Origin: Capnocytophaga granulosa ATCC 51502
GTDB taxonomy: Bacteria; Bacteroidota; Bacteroidia; Flavobacteriales; Flavobacteriaceae
Assembly: GCF_000411115.1 (NCBI RefSeq)
Contig: NZ_KE150242.1
Location: 62,001 to 126,000 of the forward strand
Direction of reading: 5' to 3'
DNA: 64,000 bases
The position numbers were made by a program, and so were the translations under genes. Below, piece after piece: positions 1-8,326 of the stretch. A model generated the notes under the pieces. That model did no database searches, was not told the DNA's origin, and was given only the letters and a program-made list of their open reading frames with translations. Every line of letters starts with the position of its first letter. The first letter of the stretch is position 1.

Positions 1-1475
1 CATCTGCACCTACACCTATGTCTGAGCCAACCGTTGCTACAACGGAAGCAACCTCTTTGGCTTTGCCTACGACAACCGAGCTAACTACTCAGATTACTGA
101 TGTAGCACTTATAGATAACAAACTCGGAGGATCTCCTTTCTCAGTGGCTGCTGTAGTTGAATCTCAGCCTGCTCCAGTAGCCGAGTCACAGTCTGCTCCA
201 GTGGTTGAATCACAGCCAGCTGAAGGACTTTCTGCCGTAGAACTCCTTATACAACAGAAAGAAGCTGCTAAAAAAGACTCCCAAGAGCCAACTCCTGCGC
301 CAGTAGTGGCACAAGAAGAAGCACCTGCGCCAGTAGTGGCACAAGAAGAAGCACCTGCGCCAGTAGTGGCACAAGAAGAAGCGCCTGCGCCAGTAGTAGC
401 GCAAGAAGAAGTTCCTGCGCCAGTAGTAGCACAAGAAGAAGCGCCTGCGCCAATAGTAGCACAAGAAGAAGCGCCTGCGCCAGTAGTAGCACAAGAAGAA
501 GCCCCTGCGCCAGCAGCACAACAAGAAAAGACAGAAGTACAGGAAGTGAAATATCCTGATATCTCTGACTTTATCAAAAACTTTGAGGCAACACACCCTA
601 AAGAAACTCCTGCGGCTGAAAAACCAGTGACTGAAGAAACACCTGAAAAACAACCGCAACCTATTACTATAGAACCTACACCCATCACCTTGGAAGTGCC
701 TCAGGACAAGCCAGAGGAAAAACCAGTGGTGGCAAGCACTACCTATACGCCTTCGCCAGTGGATAAGAATGTAGAGGTGATCGAGATGACCCGTATGGGC
801 AAGCTCATCGCTAACTATATGATTGAGAGCAAGCGCGTATCTGCCCATGCTACCAGCTTCATAGAGGTAGATGTTACCCGTATTTGGAACTGGCGTAATA
901 AGCACAAAAAGGCTTTCGAATCTCGTGAAGGAGAGAAACTCACCTTTACCCCTATCTTTATTGAGGCAGTGGCTAAAGCCTTGCGTGATTTCCCTCTGAT
1001 GAACATCTCTACCGACGGTGAGCGTATCTTCAAGAAGAAACAAATCAATATAGGTATGGCTACCGCTTTGCCCAATGGAGACCTTATTGTCCCTGTGATT
1101 AAGAACGCAGATCAACTTAGTTTGGTAGGCCTAGCCAAGAATGTGAATGACTTGGCCAAGCGTGCTCGTGAGAACAAGCTTAAGCCTGATGAGGTGAAAG
1201 AGGGTACTTACACAGTAACCAATATAGGGGCTTTTGGCAATCTCTTTGGTACGCCTATTCTTAACCAACCTCAAGTGGGTATCTTGGCCATCGGTGCCAT
1301 ACAGAAGGTGCCTGCGGTGGTAGAAACACCCGAAGGTGATGTGATTGCGATTCGTTATAAGCTTATGCTCTCCCACAGCTTTGACCATAGAGTGGTCAAT
1401 GGAGCACTCGGAGGCATGTTTGTACAGCGAGTAGCCAAGTACCTCGAACAGTGGGATGTCAACCGAGAAATATAG
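1..1475 (+). CDS. 2-oxo acid dehydrogenase complex E2 (dihydrolipoamide acyltransferase), 5' end outside window
   Basis: Acyl-transfer subunit of a pyruvate-, branched-chain- or 2-oxoglutarate-type dehydrogenase. The reading frame is open to the window edge, so the ATG at 18 is internal and the lipoyl domain, if present, lies upstream. Counting from that ATG, residues ~95-175 are a Pro/Ala/Glu linker of seven decapeptide repeats (consensus APAPVVAQEE) plus one degenerate copy. Residues ~260-485 are the catalytic domain, with the GTYTVTNIGAFG motif and the C-terminal DHRVVNGALGG. The family active site is HxxxDG; here it reads HRVVNG, with Asn for Asp. I cannot find a peripheral subunit-binding domain between linker and catalytic domain. 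The catalytic-domain style is closer to branched-chain/pyruvate E2 than to SucB. The stop is 3 nt before the next gene. Confidence 0.88.
   Translation, partial: SAPTPMSEPTVATTEATSLALPTTTELTTQITDVALIDNKLGGSPFSVAAVVESQPAPVAESQSAPVVESQPAEGLSAVELLIQQKEAAKKDSQEPTPAPVVAQEEAPAPVVAQEEAPAPVVAQEEAPAPVVAQEEVPAPVVAQEEAPAPIVAQEEAPAPVVAQEEAPAPAAQQEKTEVQEVKYPDISDFIKNFEATHPKETPAAEKPVTEETPEKQPQPITIEPTPITLEVPQDKPEEKPVVASTTYTPSPVDKNVEVIEMTRMGKLIANYMIESKRVSAHATSFIEVDVTRIWNWRNKHKKAFESREGEKLTFTPIFIEAVAKALRDFPLMNISTDGERIFKKKQINIGMATALPNGDLIVPVIKNADQLSLVGLAKNVNDLAKRARENKLKPDEVKEGTYTVTNIGAFGNLFGTPILNQPQVGILAIGAIQKVPAVVETPEGDVIAIRYKLMLSHSFDHRVVNGALGGMFVQRVAKYLEQWDVNREI
292..531 (+). repeat. 30-bp coding tandem repeat in E2 linker
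   Basis: Seven near-identical 30-bp units and one diverged unit encode the decapeptide APAPVVAQEE. Differences are mostly silent (gtggca/gtagca, gaagca/gaagcg) plus single A-to-V and V-to-I changes. The unit is a multiple of three, so gain or loss of copies keeps the frame and only changes linker length. Confidence 0.95.
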
Positions 1476-1478
1476 CCC

Positions 1479-2363
1479 ATGCAAGGCGTTGTATTTTATG
1501 TAGCCTATCCCTTCCTATGGCTTATAGCACACCTACCCGATAGGTTGCTCTATGGGCTATCGGATGGGATATGCTTTCTTATTTATAGACTGATAGGCTA
1601 TCGCAAAAAGGTGGTAAGGCGTAACCTTTGCTTGGCCTTCCCTGAAAAACCTCTTGCTGAAATCAAGCAAATAGAGGCGGCTTTCTATCATCATTTCTGT
1701 GATATTTTCTTGGAAATGGTAAGAACTATGGGACTCTCCCAGGCGCAAATGCAAGAGCGCATGACCTATACCAACAAGGAGCTGTTGGAGGGCTATTACC
1801 ATAAGGGACAAAGTGTCATCATCATGTGTGGACACTACAACAGCTATGAATGGCTGCTTTCCTTGGCCGCTCAGATTCCTCATACTTCCTATGCGCTCTA
1901 TACGCCTATTACCAATAAGTATTTTGACCGTTTTGTACGTAGGCTCAGGGAGAAGTTCCACAGCTATCTCATCTCCCGCTACAAGGCTATAGAGGAAATT
2001 CGCCGCTTACAGCATGAGGGAGTGCGCTGTGCTTATGGTCTAGCTAGTGACCAGTCACCCTCGCCAACCAAGGCTTATTGGCGTACCTTTATGGGGGTGG
2101 AAGTACCTGTATTTACAGGAGCAGAGCGTATTGCCAAGCAGTTCAATATCCCCGTGGTATTCTGTGATATACAGAAAAAACGAAGAGGGTATTATGTAGC
2201 TACTTTTATTCCGATCACCGAAGCCCCTGCCGATACTATAGCTCATGAAATCACCGATACCTTTACCCAACTACTTGAAGCCCAGATACGCCGTGCCCCA
2301 GAGTATTACCTATGGACACATAATCGATTCAAGCACGCGAAGGAAGTGAAGAGTGAAAAGTGA
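1479..2363 (+). CDS. Lysophospholipid/lipid A-type acyltransferase (LpxL/HtrB family)
   Basis: 294 aa, the usual size for LpxL/HtrB-type late acyltransferases, which transfer an acyl chain to a lipid A precursor at the inner membrane. There is a hydrophobic N-terminus (residues ~1-35), then the HxxxxE catalytic motif in IIMCGHYNSYEW (residues ~110-120) and a typical SDQSPSP motif near residue 190. It starts 3 nt after the E2 stop, so the two are probably cotranscribed although their functions are unrelated. The last six residues (EVKSEK) are encoded by the start of a 7-bp tandem repeat array that also supplies the TGA stop, so the original C-terminus may have been replaced. The exact acyl acceptor cannot be told from sequence. 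Confidence 0.85.
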   Translation: MQGVVFYVAYPFLWLIAHLPDRLLYGLSDGICFLIYRLIGYRKKVVRRNLCLAFPEKPLAEIKQIEAAFYHHFCDIFLEMVRTMGLSQAQMQERMTYTNKELLEGYYHKGQSVIIMCGHYNSYEWLLSLAAQIPHTSYALYTPITNKYFDRFVRRLREKFHSYLISRYKAIEEIRRLQHEGVRCAYGLASDQSPSPTKAYWRTFMGVEVPVFTGAERIAKQFNIPVVFCDIQKKRRGYYVATFIPITEAPADTIAHEITDTFTQLLEAQIRRAPEYYLWTHNRFKHAKEVKSEK

Positions 2364-2468
2364 AGAGTGAAGAGTGAAAAGTGAAGAGTGAAGAGTGAAG
2401 AGTGAAGAGTGAAAAGTGAAGAGTGAAGAGTGAAGAGTGAAGAGTGAAGAGTGAAAAGTGAAAAATGA
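2343..2468. repeat. Heptameric tandem repeat array (AGAGTGA type)
   Basis: About 17 consecutive 7-bp units, alternating AGAGTGA and AAAGTGA. The first units are the 3' end of the acyltransferase gene. See the finding on heptad arrays. Confidence 0.92.
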
Positions 2469-2556
2469 AAAATGCGAACCAATAGTTAAGATATTATTTA
2501 CTAACTTTCTAATACGCAATTTATTGCGTATTAATGAATTGAATTATACAATCTTC
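2467..2556. repeat. Hairpin repeat related to the 12.8-kb MITE-like element (short copy)
   Basis: The stretch starts AATGCGAACCAATAGTTAAG, nearly the same as the ends of the element at 12791-12966. It contains the perfect palindrome ATACGCAATTTATTGCGTAT and ends in a tract (GAATTATACA) that the other copy also has. The central arm found in the longer copy is missing, so this looks like an internally deleted relative. Confidence 0.7.
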
Positions 2557-2560
2557 GGAT

Positions 2561-2583
2561 GGCACGAGCTGCAAGCTCGCGCC
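2561..2583. repeat. Short GC-rich REP-like hairpin
   Basis: Inverted repeat GGC-CGAGCT / AGCTCG-GCC with a 3-nt loop and one mismatch pair. It is much more GC-rich than its surroundings and is followed by another heptad array. It has no T-run, so it is not a classical terminator. Confidence 0.55.
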
Positions 2584-2592
2584 AGCATATGG

Positions 2593-2634
2593 GACTAATC
2601 ACTAGTCACTAGTCGTTATCGTTACTCGTCACTT
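2593..2634. repeat. Heptameric repeat array upstream of sucA
   Basis: Units ACTAATC, ACTAGTC, ACTAGTC, GTTATCG, TTACTCG, TCACTTG: six 7-bp units decaying in similarity, ending about 50 nt before the sucA -7 element. The rest of the 2364-2741 gap holds the repeats listed separately and the sucA promoter; I see no gene. Confidence 0.75.
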
Positions 2635-2685
2635 GCCAGAGAAAAAAAACTAATGAAAAATACTGGTTTTCTCATTATTTTTTTG

Positions 2686-2693
2686 TATCTTTG
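2686..2693 (+). promoter_or_regulatory. sucA promoter (-7 element)
   Basis: TATCTTTG, 48 nt upstream of the chosen ATG. The only longer in-frame start (TTG 2691) lies inside this box and cannot be used by this transcript. Confidence 0.75.
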
Positions 2694-2741
2694 TCCATAA
2701 TATCAACGATAGAAATTTTCATCATAAAATTGATATTCTTT

Positions 2742-5528
2742 ATGGATAAATATTCTTTTCTTAATGCTGCAAACACTCAGTTTTTTGCAGATTTGTATGA
2801 CCAGTATTTGGAGAATCCCGACTCGGTAGAGGCCAGTTGGCGTGCGTTTTTCCAAGGATTTGATTTTGCTCGTGAGAGCTATGGGGAGGATTTCTTTGAG
2901 GAAGTAACCCTCTCTTCTGAGCCAGCCCCTCAGGTGGCTACCCCCCAAGTGGTTTCTGTGCCTGTATCGGATAAGGTAGAGAAAGAATTGAGAGTGTTGA
3001 ACCTTATTAAGGCCTACCAACAACAAGGACACCTCTTGGCTCAGATAGATCCCCTTAGGGTACGCAACGCTCAGGTGGCTTTCCCTTTAGAGAAATTTGG
3101 TCTTTCTCAGTCAGACCTTTCTACAGTCTTTGAGGCAGCCAAGGAGTTGTACTTACCAGCTTCTCCACTTTCTGTTATTCTTAAAAAATTAGAGGATACC
3201 TTTACCAAGAATGTAGGTATAGAGTTTGAGCATCTAGACAATACAGAGGCTAAAAAATGGTTCCAAGAAAAAATATATACAGGCGACTATACTGCTACTT
3301 TCTCTAAGGAAGAAAAAGTACGTATCTTACAGAAATTAGCGGAATCTACTGCTTTAGAGAACTTTTTCCATAATAAATATGTAGGCCAAAAACGTTTCTC
3401 CTTGGAGGGGAATGAGGCCTTAATCCCTGCTTTGGATGCCCTGATAGAAACAGCGGCTGACCGCAAAGGCGTCAAGGAGGTTGTAATAGGTATGGCACAT
3501 AGGGGTCGTCTTAATGTACTGGTGAATATCTTGGGCAAGAACCTTCAGGATGTTTTCTCTGAGTTTGACGGTAAGGATTACCCTAACCCTGAGTTTGACG
3601 GAGATGTGAAGTACCACTTGGGACTTACTACCTTGCGCAAAACAGCCAAAGGGCAGGAAGTATTGCTTAACTTGGCGCCTAACCCTTCTCACTTGGAAAC
3701 CGTGAGTGCTGTTTTACAAGGAATTACCCGCGCTAAGCAGGATAACCATTATGCCCAAAATCCATCTCAAGTATTGCCTATCGTAATGCATGGGGATGCA
3801 GCTGTGGCAGGACAAGGTATTGTATATGAGGTGATGCAAATGGAGCGCCTACGTGGTTATAGGACAGCGGGAACTATTCATATAGTGATTAACAACCAAA
3901 TAGGTTTTACTACCAATCCTTTTGACTCTCGTTCTACTACTTATTGTACTGATATAGCCAAAGGCTTTCAAGCACCTATTATACATGTTAATTCCGATGA
4001 TACTGAGGCCGTGGTACATGCAGTACTTTTAGCTTTAGAATATCGTATGGCTTTCGGTCATGATGTATTCTTGGATTTGGTAGGTTACCGCAAATATGGT
4101 CATAATGAGGGAGACGAACCACGCTTTACCCAACCTGTATTGTATAAACTTATAGGAAGTCACCACAACCCTACAGTTATCTATACCGAGAAGCTCGTCC
4201 AAGAAGGAGTTGTTACTGCCAAGGAAATAGAGGCCTACGAAGAACAATACCGCAACTACTTGGACGGAGAATTGGAAGCATCACGCAAGAAAGAATTGAC
4301 TATTATTCAGCCAATTATGCAGAACGAATGGCAAGGCTTTGACCATATTGCCTCTGCTCAAGAGATGCTTCAAAGGGTAGATACCTCTTTTGATAAAAAC
4401 AAATTGGACGAATTAGCAGCGCTAATTACTGCACTACCAGAGGATAAGAAGTTTATCAATAAGATTTCTAAGATTATCAAGGATCGCCAAAGCATCTATT
4501 TTGAACAACAGAAAGTAGATTGGGGATTGGCCGAGCACTTGGCTTTTGCCACCCTCCTTTCCGAGGGGTATAATGTACGCCTCTCTGGCGAAGATGTAGG
4601 CCGTGGTACTTTCTCTCATCGTCATGCGGTAGTAAAGGCAGAAGAGACCGAAGAGGAAATCCTACCACTTACTTATATTACTGCACAGGGAGGAGGCAAA
4701 CTCCATGTATATAACTCCTTACTTTCCGAATATGGTGTATTGGGATTTGAGTACGGCTATTCTCTTACAGCACCTAAGACCTTGACCATTTGGGAAGCAC
4801 AATTTGGTGATTTTGCCAATGGAGGGCAGATTATGATGGATCAGTATATCTGTTGTGGGGAAGATAAGTGGAAGAACCAGAGTGGATTGGTGATGCTCTT
4901 GCCTCACGGATATGAAGGCCAAGGAGCCGAGCACTCCTCTGCTCGCTTAGAACGCTACTTACAGCTATGTGCTACCCAGAATATGTATGTAACCAACTGT
5001 ACTACACCAGCCAACATATATCACTTGCTACGTCGCCAGCTCAAGGCACCATTTAGAAAGCCGCTTATTGCCCTTTCTCCTAAGAGCTTGCTTCGTCACC
5101 CCTTGGTGATTTCTTCTGTGGACGAATTGGTTAGTGGTCATTTCCAAGAAGTTTTGGATGACACTCATGTAAATCCAGAAGAGGTAACTACCCTTGTATT
5201 CTGTTCAGGACGTTTCTATTATGATTTGCTTGCAGAACGTGAGAAATTAGGTAGAAAAGATGTAGCTCTAGTGCGTATCGAGCAGCTCTTCCCGCTTCCT
5301 GTAGAACAACTCAAAGAGGTGATAGCTCGTTATCCTAAAGTAACTGACTATGTATGGGCACAAGAAGATCCTAAGAACATGGGTGCTTATGGCTATATGC
5401 TTATGAACTTTGACTTAGTGCCATGGAGATTGGCGGCTATGAATGCCTACTCCGCTCCAGCCCCAGGTAGTCCTAAGCGCCATAAAGCTCGTCACCAAGA
5501 GGCTATTGACAAAGTCTTTAATAAGTGA
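2742..5528 (+). CDS. sucA: 2-oxoglutarate dehydrogenase E1 component
   Basis: 928 aa, normal length for SucA. This thiamine-diphosphate enzyme decarboxylates 2-oxoglutarate and succinylates the E2 lipoyl group in the TCA cycle. It starts MDKYSFLNAANTQFF, the E2-binding N-terminal segment of E1o, followed by AHRGRLNVLVN (residues ~250-260), HGDAAVAGQG and INNQIGFTT for ThDP/Mg binding (~345-390), SGEDVGRGTFSHRH (~610) and the C-terminal transketolase-like domain. The ATG at 2742 was chosen because the upstream TTG lies in the promoter. Neither sucB nor lpd follows; the only E2 nearby is the one at the window start, 1.2 kb upstream. The TGA stop falls in the first unit of a heptad array. Confidence 0.96.
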   Translation: MDKYSFLNAANTQFFADLYDQYLENPDSVEASWRAFFQGFDFARESYGEDFFEEVTLSSEPAPQVATPQVVSVPVSDKVEKELRVLNLIKAYQQQGHLLAQIDPLRVRNAQVAFPLEKFGLSQSDLSTVFEAAKELYLPASPLSVILKKLEDTFTKNVGIEFEHLDNTEAKKWFQEKIYTGDYTATFSKEEKVRILQKLAESTALENFFHNKYVGQKRFSLEGNEALIPALDALIETAADRKGVKEVVIGMAHRGRLNVLVNILGKNLQDVFSEFDGKDYPNPEFDGDVKYHLGLTTLRKTAKGQEVLLNLAPNPSHLETVSAVLQGITRAKQDNHYAQNPSQVLPIVMHGDAAVAGQGIVYEVMQMERLRGYRTAGTIHIVINNQIGFTTNPFDSRSTTYCTDIAKGFQAPIIHVNSDDTEAVVHAVLLALEYRMAFGHDVFLDLVGYRKYGHNEGDEPRFTQPVLYKLIGSHHNPTVIYTEKLVQEGVVTAKEIEAYEEQYRNYLDGELEASRKKELTIIQPIMQNEWQGFDHIASAQEMLQRVDTSFDKNKLDELAALITALPEDKKFINKISKIIKDRQSIYFEQQKVDWGLAEHLAFATLLSEGYNVRLSGEDVGRGTFSHRHAVVKAEETEEEILPLTYITAQGGGKLHVYNSLLSEYGVLGFEYGYSLTAPKTLTIWEAQFGDFANGGQIMMDQYICCGEDKWKNQSGLVMLLPHGYEGQGAEHSSARLERYLQLCATQNMYVTNCTTPANIYHLLRRQLKAPFRKPLIALSPKSLLRHPLVISSVDELVSGHFQEVLDDTHVNPEEVTTLVFCSGRFYYDLLAEREKLGRKDVALVRIEQLFPLPVEQLKEVIARYPKVTDYVWAQEDPKNMGAYGYMLMNFDLVPWRLAAMNAYSAPAPGSPKRHKARHQEAIDKVFNK

Positions 5529-5565
5529 CAAATGACAAGTCAATAGTGACAAGTGACTAATAATG
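5524..5565. repeat. Heptameric repeat array at sucA 3' end
   Basis: Units AGTGACA, AATGACA, AGTCAAT, AGTGACA, AGTGACT, AATAATG in a strict 7-bp register. The first unit contains the sucA stop codon. Confidence 0.8.
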
Positions 5566-5574
5566 GTACTTGAT

Positions 5575-5645
5575 AAAGTAAAAAGTAAAAGGTAAGAGTA
5601 CTGCTCAGACCTTTTACTTTTTATTTTTTACCTTTTACTTTTTAC
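5575..5645 (+). terminator. Imperfect inverted repeat, probable sucA terminator
   Basis: AAAGTAAAAAGTAAAAGGT is complementary to ACCTTTTACTTTTTA, and a second copy of the right arm follows. The right arms are T-rich. The rest of the gap to 5848 is AT-rich with no recognisable gene. Confidence 0.55.
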
Positions 5646-5848
5646 CCCCCTTGTCCACTGACTTCTGCTCTTGTTCGTATTTATTTTATTTCAAACAACG
5701 AATAATCCTGTTATTATAAGTTAAAGTTTGATAGTTGTTATTTTTGTATTTTATTTGTTATCATGTAATTATATTTATTTTCCGTTGCATGAAAAGTTAA
5801 AAAAAGACTTTTAAATATTTTTTAGCATGATTGTTCGAAAATAATTTA

Positions 5849-5856
5849 TATCTTTG
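5849..5856 (+). promoter_or_regulatory. ric promoter (-7 element)
   Basis: TATCTTTG, 21 nt upstream of the ATG. I did not find a convincing operator for an NO- or oxygen-responsive regulator in the 200 nt upstream. Confidence 0.7.
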
Positions 5857-5877
5857 CACTCAGAAAAAAATTAAATA

Positions 5878-6606
5878 ATGGATTTTACTAATAAAACAAT
5901 TGGAGAGATCGTAGCAGATGACTTTCGTACTGCTGCTATCTTTAAAAAACACGGAATTGACTTCTGCTGCCGCGGAGGTAGAACTATAGATGAAGCCTGC
6001 GAAAAGAAGGATGTAACTAAGAAAGAACTTATTGAAGAGCTTTCTTCCCTCCCTTCAGGCAAAGGTGATGCGGTAGATGTAAGTAGCTGGCCTTTGGACT
6101 TATTGGCTAACTATATTGTGAAAATACATCACGAATATGTAAGGGAGAAAACCCCTACTTTGATCCAGTTTTTGGATAAGCTATGTAAGGTACATGGTGA
6201 TAGACACCCTGAACTCTTTGAAGTAAACCAACTCTTTAACGAAAGCGCTCATGACTTAGCAGAGCATTTCCAAAAAGAAGAACGCGTATTGTTCCCCTTT
6301 ATAGAAAAGCTCGTAAAGGCTTCACAAACAGGCGAACCACTTGAACCCACTCACTTCGGTACCGTGGAGAACCCTATTGAGATGATGAAGCATGACCACA
6401 CCATAGAGGGAGACCGCTTTGCTAAGATTGCTGCTCTTACCGACGGCTATACCCCTCCTGCCGATGCATGCAACACCTACAGAGTTACTTTGGCTATGCT
6501 AGAAGAGTTTGAGAATGACTTACATCGTCATATCCACTTGGAAAACAATGTGTTATTCCCTAAAGCTATTGCTTTAGAGAAGAAATTGAGAGAAAAAACC
6601 GCTTAA
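5878..6606 (+). CDS. ric: Iron-sulfur cluster repair di-iron protein (Ric/ScdA/YtfE family)
   Basis: 242 aa, typical of the family that restores Fe-S clusters damaged by nitric oxide or peroxide. Residues ~1-60 form the ScdA N-terminal domain with the conserved DFCCRGG motif (residues ~24-30). Residues ~80-240 form a hemerythrin-like four-helix domain whose di-iron ligands are visible as spaced His/Glu: HHEYV, HGDRHPE, HDLAEHFQKEE, MKHDHTIEGD, HRHIHLENN. It has its own promoter and terminator, so it is monocistronic. The protein should be cytoplasmic. Confidence 0.93.
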   Translation: MDFTNKTIGEIVADDFRTAAIFKKHGIDFCCRGGRTIDEACEKKDVTKKELIEELSSLPSGKGDAVDVSSWPLDLLANYIVKIHHEYVREKTPTLIQFLDKLCKVHGDRHPELFEVNQLFNESAHDLAEHFQKEERVLFPFIEKLVKASQTGEPLEPTHFGTVENPIEMMKHDHTIEGDRFAKIAALTDGYTPPADACNTYRVTLAMLEEFENDLHRHIHLENNVLFPKAIALEKKLREKTA

Positions 6607-6631
6607 TAACTCATAGCAATTTAATTTAAGG

Positions 6632-6668
6632 AAAAAAACTACTTGGAAAATTTCTAAGTAGTTTTTTT
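6632..6668 (+). terminator. ric terminator
   Basis: AAAAAAACTACTT / AAGTAGTTTTTTT stem of 13 bp with an 11-nt loop; the A/T tracts on both sides let it work in either direction. Confidence 0.85.
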
Positions 6669-6689
6669 GCGTAAGAGCATAAATAATAC

Positions 6690-6697
6690 TATCTTTG
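6690..6697 (+). promoter_or_regulatory. lepB promoter (-7 element)
   Basis: TATCTTTG with TTTG at 6666-6669, spacer 20 nt; ATG 21 nt downstream. The -33 element overlaps the T-tract of the ric terminator. Confidence 0.75.
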
Positions 6698-6718
6698 TGC
6701 GCTAAAAACAAATATTGT

Positions 6719-8326
6719 ATGTTGACTTATCTTATAGTGTTTTTAGGAGTTCAACTCCTGCAAGGACTTTTTTTATGGAAGGGTTATCAGAAGGCAGGCT
6801 ACAAAGGGTGGCAAGCCTTTGTTCCTGTATGGAATATGCTGATTCTGCTGAAGATTATTGAGCGTCCTTGGTGGTGGATTTTCTTGGTGTATCTACCAGT
6901 GATAGGCAATATTATGGCCATTGTCTTGGCCTATGAGTGGTTACATGTATTTGGCTATCGCCAAAAACGCTATACCCTTCTGGCAGTAGTTACTTTAGGG
7001 CTTTTTGTTGCCTATGTGATGTATCAGCCTAAAACCCAATATATAGGCAAGAGTGAGGCGGTGATTGCCGACAATGTGCCCTCTTGGCTTAGTGGAATCA
7101 TCTATGCAGTGGTGGCAGCCTCTACCATACATGCATATTTTATTCAGCCTTATACCATACCGACCTCTTCGCTCGAAAAGACCCTTTTGGTAGGGGATTT
7201 CCTTTTTGTAAGTAAGTTTCACTATGGGGCACGCTTGCCTATGACGCCTATGGCAGCTCCTATGGTGCATGATACCATTCCTTTGGCAGGGGTGAAGTCT
7301 TACTACTCTAAGCTTCAGTTGCCCTACTTGCGCTTACCCGCCTTACAGAAAATCAAGCGCAATGATATAGTGGTCTTCAACTGGCCTACCGATACGGTAC
7401 GTTTCTTCCGTGATCCTTCAGGAATCCATGCCTATAAACCGGTGGATAAGAAATCCCACTATGTGAAAAGAGCTGTAGCTGTGGCAGGAGATACTTTTGA
7501 GATACGAGATGGAGATGTCTATATCAATGGCAAGAAGGAGGTTTATCCCGTAAGAGCTAAGTTGCAAACCTCTTATACAGTAGATACCGATGCCGAGTTT
7601 AGGAGCTATTTGGTAAGCCTTTATGGCAGCCAATACACCCCTGAACAGCTATTGCCCGTCTTTTTATTCCAGAACTTTGCCATTACTGATGCCTCTGGTT
7701 TTAGTGCGGATAACCAATTTGTGGTACAATCAGCTACAGAAGAGGTAGCTCAGAAGATAGGACAACTCCCACATATAGAGAAAGTAACCAAAATAGTAGC
7801 ACCGAAGCAGTATAATAAGGCTATTTTCCCACATAACGAGCGTTTTGCATGGAGTGAGGATAATTTTGGTCCAGTGGAAATCCCAGCGGAAGGCAAAACC
7901 GTACAACTTACCCAAGAAAACCTTCCTCTATACCAACGTATCATAGCTGAATACGAAGGAAATACACTACAAAAACAAGGTAATGATATCCTTATCAATG
8001 GACAAAAAGCCACTTCCTATACCTTCCGCCAAGATTACTACTGGATGATGGGGGATAACCGCCATAACTCCGAGGACAGCCGCTACTGGGGCTTTGTGCC
8101 TTTTGACCATGTGGTGGGCAAACCTGTATTGGTATGGATGAGCTGGGATAGCAATGCCTCAGGGTTTAATAAAATCCGCTGGAGTCGCCTCTTTACTACC
8201 GTCAATGGGGAAGGAGAGCCTGTTTCTTACTTCTATTGGGTATTGGGCTTAGGAGTACTTGGCTATATTGGTTACGAGGTCTATAAGAAGAAATATAAAG
8301 GAAAAGCAAAGGTAAAGAAATCATAA
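6719..8326 (+). CDS. lepB: Signal peptidase I
   Basis: 535 aa, far longer than E. coli LepB (324 aa) but common for Bacteroidetes. Membrane serine protease that removes signal peptides of exported proteins. Residues ~1-105 are an extra N-terminal domain of about three membrane helices with two Trp-rich turns (DUF5684-like). A further membrane helix near residue 125 precedes the catalytic Ser in IPTSSLEKTLLVGD (~148). The catalytic Lys is in HYVKRAVAVAGD (~245), and the box E motif MMGDNRHNSEDSR is at ~445. A large insert lies between Lys and box E. A last helix and basic tail end the protein. The ATG at 6719 was chosen because the upstream TTG is in the -7 box. Its TAA overlaps the next ATG by one base. 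Confidence 0.94.
   Translation: MLTYLIVFLGVQLLQGLFLWKGYQKAGYKGWQAFVPVWNMLILLKIIERPWWWIFLVYLPVIGNIMAIVLAYEWLHVFGYRQKRYTLLAVVTLGLFVAYVMYQPKTQYIGKSEAVIADNVPSWLSGIIYAVVAASTIHAYFIQPYTIPTSSLEKTLLVGDFLFVSKFHYGARLPMTPMAAPMVHDTIPLAGVKSYYSKLQLPYLRLPALQKIKRNDIVVFNWPTDTVRFFRDPSGIHAYKPVDKKSHYVKRAVAVAGDTFEIRDGDVYINGKKEVYPVRAKLQTSYTVDTDAEFRSYLVSLYGSQYTPEQLLPVFLFQNFAITDASGFSADNQFVVQSATEEVAQKIGQLPHIEKVTKIVAPKQYNKAIFPHNERFAWSEDNFGPVEIPAEGKTVQLTQENLPLYQRIIAEYEGNTLQKQGNDILINGQKATSYTFRQDYYWMMGDNRHNSEDSRYWGFVPFDHVVGKPVLVWMSWDSNASGFNKIRWSRLFTTVNGEGEPVSYFYWVLGLGVLGYIGYEVYKKKYKGKAKVKKS

Noticed and set aside
164..1115. Minus-strand ORFs opposite the E2 linker
   Set aside because: They are antisense to a 30-bp repeat that is coding on the plus strand; repeat-derived low complexity in several frames.
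2310..2519. Minus-strand ORF across the 2343-2468 repeat
   Set aside because: Its sequence is a translation of the heptad repeat (FTLHSSL...) with no biological start signal.
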